Positions 8,738 to 12,720 of a stretch of DNA of 12,720 nt are shown here, one piece after another. Each line of letters opens with the position of its first letter. Positions within the stretch are counted from its first letter, which is position 1. The translations under genes were made by a program, and so were the position numbers. The notes beneath the pieces were generated by a model. The model was not told the origin of the DNA. It ran no database searches and worked only from the letters and a program-made list of their open reading frames with translations. Source of the DNA: an uncultured Clostridia bacterium (GTDB taxonomy: Bacteria > Bacillota > Clostridia > Oscillospirales > Ruminococcaceae); assembly GCA_947630315.1 (NCBI GenBank), contig CANRHA010000027.1, forward strand, positions 1 to 12,720, given 5' to 3'.

Positions 8738-10801
8738 GTGAAATTTTCACCGAAGATAAACGGCAAGAAATGGGGAAATAATTTGCTTCACAGTAACAAC
8801 AAAGGCTACAGGACGCCGCTCTCGTATATACTCCTTGCGGCGCTTATCCTCGTGATCGTATTCATAGGGTTCCGCGGGCTGTTTTCGCCCGAGGAGATGC
8901 CCGACTATTCGGAGGTAATAGGACACTTTGACAACCTCGAGGTTGCGGAGTTCAGCCTTAACCTCGGCTCGGGAAAGCTTGAATACCGCTTGATAGGCGA
9001 GGAGGAGACCCACGTCTACAAGGTTCCGAACGTAAGCATCTTCTACGCGGAGCTTTTCGGCGAGGGCAACCACTTCGAGGGCGGAAACTACCGCCTTGCC
9101 TACGACGCCGCTCACAAAAACGAGCCGCTTAACTATAAGCTCGTTCCCGCGTCGGACAGCTCGGTATGGCTTAACCTTATACCGACGCTTCTGATGATAG
9201 GCCTTCTGGTGTTCGTCTGCATATCCATGTCGCGGAGCTTCTCGTCTGCCGGAAGGATAAACTCGGTGGGCAAGGCAAACGTAAGGGTAGGCGACAACAA
9301 CGGCGAGGGCAAGGTCACTTTTGACGACGTTGCCGGAGCGGACGAAGAAAAGGCCGAGCTTCAGGAGATAGTTGAGCTTCTGAAAGACCCCTCCAAATAT
9401 AAGAACATCGGCGCGAAAATACCCAAGGGCGTTCTGCTCGTAGGCCCTCCGGGCAACGGTAAAACGCTTCTTGCTAAGGCTGTCGCCGGCGAGGCGGGGG
9501 TACCGTTCTTCTCGATCTCGGGTTCCGATTTCCTTGAACTTTACGTCGGCGTAGGCGCGGCAAGGGTAAGAGATCTGTTCGATCAGGCCAAGAAGGCTGC
9601 GCCCTCGATAATCTTTATAGATGAAATAGACGCCGTAGGCCGCCGCAGAGGCGCGGGTCTCGGCGGAGGACACGACGAGCGCGAACAGACTCTGAACCAG
9701 CTCTTAGTTGAGATGGACGGCTTTACCGCGAACGAATCGGTAATAGTTATGGCCGCGACAAACCGCCGCGACGTACTTGATCCCGCGCTTCTGAGGCCGG
9801 GGCGCTTTGACCGCCAGGTATACGTCAACTACCCGGATATAAAGGGCCGCGAGGCGATCCTAAAGGTCCACGCCAAGAACAAGCCGCTCGCCCCCGACGT
9901 CGATTTTAAGCAGATCGCCGCGGCGACAGTTGGCTTTACCGGCGCCGATCTTGCTAACCTAATAAACGAAGCCGCGCTTTTGGCCGTAAAACGCAACAAA
10001 AAGGCCATAACCGCTCAGGATCTCAACGACGCGTCGATAAAGGTAATAGCCGGCCCCGAAAAGAAGTCGCGCGTGGTTCTTCCCGAGGAAAAACGCCTCA
10101 CCGCGTACCACGAAGCCGGCCACGCCGTCTGCCACTTCTACTGCCCGACTCAGGATAAGGTCTCCGAGGTCTCGATCATTCCGAGAGGCATGGCCGGGGG
10201 ATATACAATGGCCCTGCCCGAACACGACAGATCCTACGTCTCGAAGACCGAGATGAACGAGCAGATAGTCGTTCTCTTAGGCGGACGCGCCGCCGAGAAG
10301 CTTATTCTTGACGACATTTCGACCGGCGCGTCAAACGACATCGAACGCGCCACCGACACCGCCAGGAACATGGTCATGCGCTACGGCTTCTCCGATAAGC
10401 TCGGCCCCGTGGTCTACGGACATGACGACAACGAGGTGTTCCTCGGCCGCGACTACAACTCGTCAAAGACCTACTCAGAGGTCATCGCCTCCGAGATAGA
10501 TTCCGAGATGAGGGCGATAATCCATTCGGCATACGAAAGGGCGCAGGAGATACTTTCTGCACACATCGAACAGCTCACGCGCGTGGCGGAGTATCTTATC
10601 GCGCATGAGAAGATAAACGGCGAGGAGTTTATTAAGCTGATGAACGGCGAGGACATACCCGAACCCGGCGAGCCTGAAAAGCCGGAGGAGCCTAAAAATC
10701 AGGAAGACGGCGCAGTTATCGCGCCCGAGGTTCCCGAAAATGAACCTCAGCCCGAGCCCGGATCGACCGATACCCCCGACCCGCAGGGAGATCAAAAATA
10801 A
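8738..10801 (+). CDS. ftsH: ATP-dependent zinc metalloprotease FtsH
   Basis: FtsH is a hexameric membrane-anchored AAA+ protease that degrades misassembled membrane proteins and some regulators. From GTG 8738 the product is 687 residues. It has TM1 (about 29-49), an external domain (about 50-142), TM2 (about 144-163), Walker A GPPGNGKT (236-243), the pore segment ELYVGVG (267-273, with Tyr where E. coli has Phe), Walker B IIFIDEID (291-298), a second region of homology ending RPGRFDR (353-359), and the zinc site HEAGH (458-462) with Asp534 as probable third ligand. Residues 640-687 form a Pro/Glu/Asp-rich tail with no hydrophobic segment. The start is uncertain. GTG 8738 has only GAGG directly abutting it. 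An in-frame TTG at 8783 has GGGGA (8772-8776) six bases upstream and would shorten the N-terminus by 15 residues. It begins 12 bp after hpt and is followed by a strong terminator. Confidence 0.96.
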   Translation: MKFSPKINGKKWGNNLLHSNNKGYRTPLSYILLAALILVIVFIGFRGLFSPEEMPDYSEVIGHFDNLEVAEFSLNLGSGKLEYRLIGEEETHVYKVPNVSIFYAELFGEGNHFEGGNYRLAYDAAHKNEPLNYKLVPASDSSVWLNLIPTLLMIGLLVFVCISMSRSFSSAGRINSVGKANVRVGDNNGEGKVTFDDVAGADEEKAELQEIVELLKDPSKYKNIGAKIPKGVLLVGPPGNGKTLLAKAVAGEAGVPFFSISGSDFLELYVGVGAARVRDLFDQAKKAAPSIIFIDEIDAVGRRRGAGLGGGHDEREQTLNQLLVEMDGFTANESVIVMAATNRRDVLDPALLRPGRFDRQVYVNYPDIKGREAILKVHAKNKPLAPDVDFKQIAAATVGFTGADLANLINEAALLAVKRNKKAITAQDLNDASIKVIAGPEKKSRVVLPEEKRLTAYHEAGHAVCHFYCPTQDKVSEVSIIPRGMAGGYTMALPEHDRSYVSKTEMNEQIVVLLGGRAAEKLILDDISTGASNDIERATDTARNMVMRYGFSDKLGPVVYGHDDNEVFLGRDYNSSKTYSEVIASEIDSEMRAIIHSAYERAQEILSAHIEQLTRVAEYLIAHEKINGEEFIKLMNGEDIPEPGEPEKPEEPKNQEDGAVIAPEVPENEPQPEPGSTDTPDPQGDQK
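8772..8785 (+). promoter_or_regulatory. Possible SD and alternative TTG start of ftsH
   Basis: GGGGA (8772-8776) precedes the in-frame TTG at 8783-8785 by six bases. This is better SD spacing than for GTG 8738 and leaves a 12-residue N-terminus before TM1, closer to typical FtsH proteins. Protein N-terminal data or ortholog alignment would settle it. Confidence 0.35.
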
Positions 10802-10818
10802 CAGAATGAACAACAAAA

Positions 10819-10846
10819 GCGCCCGACAGTTTTGCCGGGCGTTTTC
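10819..10846 (+). terminator. Rho-independent terminator after ftsH
   Basis: CGCCCG (10820-10825) and CGGGCG (10836-10841) form a six-base-pair GC stem with a ten-base loop, followed directly by TTTT (10842-10845). AAAA on the 5' side extends the stem with A-U pairs. It begins 18 bases after the ftsH stop and closes the gene run. Confidence 0.88.
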
Positions 10847-10872
10847 ACATATATTCCTCCGAGACATATTAT
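10844..10872 (+). promoter_or_regulatory. Promoter of the tandem ATPase gene
   Basis: TTCACA (10844-10849, five of six to TTGACA), a 17-bp spacer and TATTAT (10867-10872, five of six to TATAAT) form a good sigma-A type promoter starting in the T tract of the ftsH terminator. Transcription would begin near 10879, giving a very short leader. The -10 box sits inside the palindrome ACATA-T-TATGT (10864-10874), which could be an operator or chance. Confidence 0.6.
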
Positions 10873-10895
10873 GTAAAAAATGTAAATGGAGGAAT
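10853..10895 (+). repeat. Inverted repeat pairing with the ATPase gene's ribosome-binding site
   Basis: ATTCCTCC (10853-10860) is the exact reverse complement of GGAGGAAT (10888-10895), which contains the SD sequence and the first base pairs of the non-preferred ATG at 10894. The arms are separated by 27 bases. An RNA reading through from ftsH would contain both arms and could mask the SD; an RNA starting near 10879 would lack the left arm. The complementarity is observed; regulation is inferred. Confidence 0.5.
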
Positions 10896-10902
10896 GAAAA
10901 TG
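10888..10902 (+). promoter_or_regulatory. SD sequence placing the ATPase start at 10900
   Basis: GGAGG (10888-10892) is one base from the in-frame ATG at 10894 but seven bases from the ATG at 10900. The second gives normal spacing and an N-terminus (MPSYFLG) without the extra Met-Lys, so 10900 is preferred. Confidence 0.65.
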
Positions 10903-11964
10903 CCATCATATTTTTTGGGATGCCCCACGCCCGAAGGCTTTGAAACTCACGTCGGCGGCGAGATGAAATCGGGAAAATACTTTACCTACATAATTAAAGG
11001 CGGCCCCGGAACCGGGAAGTCCTCGTTTATGAAGAAAATTGCTGCGGCGCTGTCCGATCTCGACAGCCCCGACCTTTATTTCTGTTCGAGCGACCCCGAT
11101 TCGCTTGACGCGGTCATCTTCCCGAGGCTCGGGGTGATACTTGCCGACGGAACCTCTCCGCATGTCTTTGAGCCTGTATACCCCGGCGCGCGGGAGAGGA
11201 TACTCGACCTCGGCAGGTTTTGGAAGAGCGGCGAACTCAGGGCAAACGCCGCGAAGATAATTTCGGTGAGCGACGAAAACGCGCGGCTCCATCAGCGGGC
11301 AAAGAGATACCTCGGCGCGGTTCACAACCTCGGTGCGGATATAATTTCGATGGGCGAGGCGGCGCTTTTAAGGGATAAGACCGCGGGGTACTGCAAGCGG
11401 CTTGCGGCGAAAGTTCTGCCCAGGACCGGCCGCCGCGACGGCTGTGTAAAGCTCAGGCAGATATGCTCCGTTACCCCGAGGGGCGTTTTAACGCAGAAAT
11501 CGGCGTATGAGGGCTGCCGGCTGTTCTCGGTTTCCGACCCCTACTTTGCCGCTTCGGATATGATTTTAAAAAGCGTCTCCGCGCAGGCGGCCTCACTCGG
11601 CTATATGGCTGTCGCCTCAAAGAACGTTTTGCTGCCAGGCTGTGTTTATGAGTATCTTGTGATACCCGAGCTTAAGATAGCTTTTGTGCCGGAATCGGCC
11701 GCGGAGGGGGAGGAGATCAAAAAAATAAACGCCCTCAGGTTCTACGACCGCGAGGCGCTGCGCGAGCGCCGCCGCAGGTTTATCTTCAACACCGGAGCAA
11801 AGCGGGAGCTGACATATGCGGTGATCGAGGCCCTTGCCCGCGCAAAGACGGTCCATGACGAGCTTGAGGCGTATTATATTTCGGCTATGGATTTTGACGC
11901 AGTCACCGCGCTTTGCGAGGAAACCGCAGCGGAGATCAGGAACAATTCCCGCGAAAAAGCATGA
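10900..11964 (+). CDS. Tandem P-loop ATPase-like protein, second half degenerate
   Basis: The 354-residue soluble protein has an intact Walker A GGPGTGKS at 34-41, then CSSDPDSLDAVIFPRLGV (62-79) and DGTSPHVF (83-90). This matches, from memory, an uncharacterised Bacillota ATPase family (PRK06851-like); no biochemical role is known to me. The family contains two related P-loop halves, and the repeat is visible here. TPEGF (10-14), the Walker A region and the FPRLGVILAD segment (74-83) of the first half correspond to TPRGV (192-196), a VSDPYFAASDM stretch (211-221) and the IPELKIAFVPE segment (255-265) of the second. The second copy lacks the glycines and the lysine of a P-loop, so only one nucleotide site is expected. 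There is no signal peptide or membrane helix. It is monocistronic, with its own promoter and a terminator after it. Family call fairly sure, function unknown. Confidence 0.8.
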   Translation: MPSYFLGCPTPEGFETHVGGEMKSGKYFTYIIKGGPGTGKSSFMKKIAAALSDLDSPDLYFCSSDPDSLDAVIFPRLGVILADGTSPHVFEPVYPGARERILDLGRFWKSGELRANAAKIISVSDENARLHQRAKRYLGAVHNLGADIISMGEAALLRDKTAGYCKRLAAKVLPRTGRRDGCVKLRQICSVTPRGVLTQKSAYEGCRLFSVSDPYFAASDMILKSVSAQAASLGYMAVASKNVLLPGCVYEYLVIPELKIAFVPESAAEGEEIKKINALRFYDREALRERRRRFIFNTGAKRELTYAVIEALARAKTVHDELEAYYISAMDFDAVTALCEETAAEIRNNSREKA

Positions 11965-11970
11965 ATATTT

Positions 11971-11998
11971 GGGCGGTTACATTCCGCCCTATTATTTA
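11971..11998 (+). terminator. Hairpin terminator after the ATPase gene
   Basis: GGGCGG (11971-11976) pairs with CCGCCC (11984-11989) around a seven-base loop and is followed by the T-rich TATTATTTAC. It starts six bases after the stop. The interrupted T tract makes it weaker than the ftsH terminator. Read on the minus strand, it lies downstream of the ABC-F gene but is followed by A-rich sequence. Confidence 0.65.
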
Positions 11999-12014
11999 CT
12001 AAATTTAAATTTGA

Positions 12015-12034
12015 CGCTGTAAGGCAGCGCCTTA
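12015..12034. repeat. Two mutually exclusive hairpins
   Basis: CGCTG (12015-12019) can pair with CAGCG (12025-12029) around TAAGG. Alternatively TAAGGC (12020-12025) can pair with GCCTTA (12029-12034) around AGC. The two stems share bases and cannot form together. Next to them lies the self-complementary AAATTT doublet (12001-12012). On the minus strand the first hairpin is followed by CAAATTTAAATTT and could be a weak terminator for the ABC-F gene. Confidence 0.4.
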
Positions 12035-12039
12035 AGAAT

Positions 12040-12086
12040 CTGATCTCTGACATCTGTTTTCTGATTTCTGACATCTGATTTCTGTC
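12040..12086. repeat. Short direct repeats, about 2.5 copies
   Basis: CTGATTTCTGACATCTG occurs at 12061-12077 and, with one mismatch, at 12040-12056, a spacing of 21 bases. A partial third copy (CTGATTTCTG) begins at 12075. The tract lies between two convergent genes, just beyond the ABC-F stop. Both minus-strand frames across it give low-complexity peptides (SDVRNQKTDVRDQ type), a pattern I associate with intergenic repeats wrongly translated in genome drafts. No coding or mobile function is supported. Confidence 0.6.
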
Positions 12087-12091
12087 TTCTT

Positions 12092-12720
12092 TTAACGCGG
12101 TTCCTCGTTTTCCATCCACAGGTCCATGAGCTGTTCGACCTCGGCCTTGGCTTCTTCAAGCCGGGCGCAAAGCTCGCCGAGGCGGATATAATCTCCGCTG
12201 ACCTCCGGGTCGGCGATCTGTGATTCAATTTCGGCGATCTCGCCTTCAAGCGCCTCGATTTTTGCCTCTAAGTTCTTGGATTCCTGCTTTTTCTTGGCGT
12301 CAAGCGACCTCTGCTCGCGGGTGCGGTACTGTTTTTTCTCCTTCTTTACCGGTTCTGCGGGCCGCTCGGGCTGAGCCTGACTTTCCGTCTCCTTTGCGGC
12401 GAGGTAGTCGTCATAGCTGCCGGGGTAGCTCTTTACGCCGTCCTTTGAAACTTCAAGTATTCGCGTAGCGATCTTGTTTAAAAGGTACCTGTCGTGCGAT
12501 ACGACTATCATGGTGCCGTCAAATTCCTTGAGCGCGTCCTCTAAAACCTCACAGGTCGCCGAGTCGAGGTGGTTTGTGGGCTCGTCGAGTATCAGAACGT
12601 TTCCGCGCCTCAGCATCATCAGGGCAAAGCTCAGCTTTGTTTTTTCGCCGCCGCTTATAACGCCGACGGGCTTGAAAACGTTCTCGCCGGTCAGAAGCAC
12701 CCCTCCTAAAAGCGTGCGCA
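12092..12720 (-). CDS. ABC-F family ATPase, C-terminal part (5' end outside window)
   Basis: The minus-strand frame is open from the right edge (12720) to the TAA at 12094-12092; 208 residues are visible. ABC-F proteins have two nucleotide-binding domains and no membrane part, and most act on the ribosome as translation factors or antibiotic-resistance proteins. The visible part is the end of the second ATPase domain: a RTLLGG lead-in, signature SGGEK (12641-12655), Walker B plus D-loop LILDEPTNHLD and the switch VVSHDRYLL. After it come a Lys/Glu/Gln-rich linker and a C-terminal Glu/Ala/Leu coiled coil ending QLMDLWMENEE, the layout of the YdiF/Uup-like housekeeping subgroup. The linker between the two ATPase domains, which distinguishes subfamilies and resistance types, is not in the window. 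It converges on the ATPase gene across the repeat patch. Confidence 0.93.
   Translation of the reverse strand, partial: RTLLGGVLLTGENVFKPVGVISGGEKTKLSFALMMLRRGNVLILDEPTNHLDSATCEVLEDALKEFDGTMIVVSHDRYLLNKIATRILEVSKDGVKSYPGSYDDYLAAKETESQAQPERPAEPVKKEKKQYRTREQRSLDAKKKQESKNLEAKIEALEGEIAEIESQIADPEVSGDYIRLGELCARLEEAKAEVEQLMDLWMENEEPR

Noticed and set aside
8747..9673. Long antisense open frame (308 codons) opposite ftsH
   Set aside because: It mirrors the FtsH coding frame, whose domains are unambiguous; the peptide shows no recognisable domain. A long antisense frame is expected from the codon bias of this genome.
11874..12249. Minus-strand open frames across the repeat patch
   Set aside because: They consist of repeat-derived low-complexity peptide, overlap the ABC-F end in other frames and have no convincing ribosome-binding site.
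12220..12468. Plus-strand open frame opposite the ABC-F gene
   Set aside because: It is antisense to the charged linker and coiled coil of a clear ABC-F protein, with no start signal or domain.

Overview
This is a gene-dense stretch of a Bacillota chromosome, most likely a clostridial lineage such as an Oscillospiraceae-type gut bacterium. The evidence is the gene content and order (gdpP-rplI-dnaB and tilS-hpt-ftsH), strong purine-rich Shine-Dalgarno (SD) sequences, a sigma-A type promoter, and a GC-leaning codon pattern that still uses many ATA isoleucine codons. The taxonomic call is inference from gene order and style; no marker here fixes a genus.

Layout. (1) Positions 1-1038 hold the 3' part of a protein that follows the phosphohexomutase (phosphoglucomutase/phosphomannomutase) fold but has lost or altered all four active-site loops. 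(2) A promoter in the last codons of that gene (TTGACA, 17 bp, TAATAT) appears to start a run of seven co-directional genes, 1142-10801: RNase J, the c-di-AMP phosphodiesterase GdpP, ribosomal protein L9, replicative helicase DnaB, tRNA-Ile lysidine synthetase TilS, hypoxanthine phosphoribosyltransferase Hpt and the membrane protease FtsH. Gaps are 33 bp or less, and two junctions overlap (dnaB/tilS by 4 bp, tilS/hpt by 8 bp). (3) A clear rho-independent terminator follows ftsH. (4) A single gene with its own promoter (10900-11964) encodes a duplicated P-loop ATPase-like protein whose second half has lost its Walker A motif; a hairpin terminator follows. (5) A roughly 100-bp intergenic patch has competing hairpins and short repeats. 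(6) The 3' end of an ABC-F ATPase gene lies on the minus strand and runs off the right edge.

The seven-gene run groups housekeeping functions: RNA decay, second-messenger turnover, translation, replication, tRNA modification, purine salvage and membrane protein quality control. It looks like two gene blocks that lie apart in Bacillus subtilis (gdpP-rplI-dnaB and tilS-hpt-ftsH), joined with translational coupling at the seam.

Most of the window is ordinary core genome, and I see no evidence for a defence, mobile or biosynthetic system. The observations most worth following are the degenerate phosphohexomutase, the half-dead tandem ATPase, the inverted repeat that pairs with that ATPase gene's ribosome-binding site, and the intergenic repeat patch. 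I see no rRNA, tRNA, CRISPR array, insertion sequence or riboswitch.
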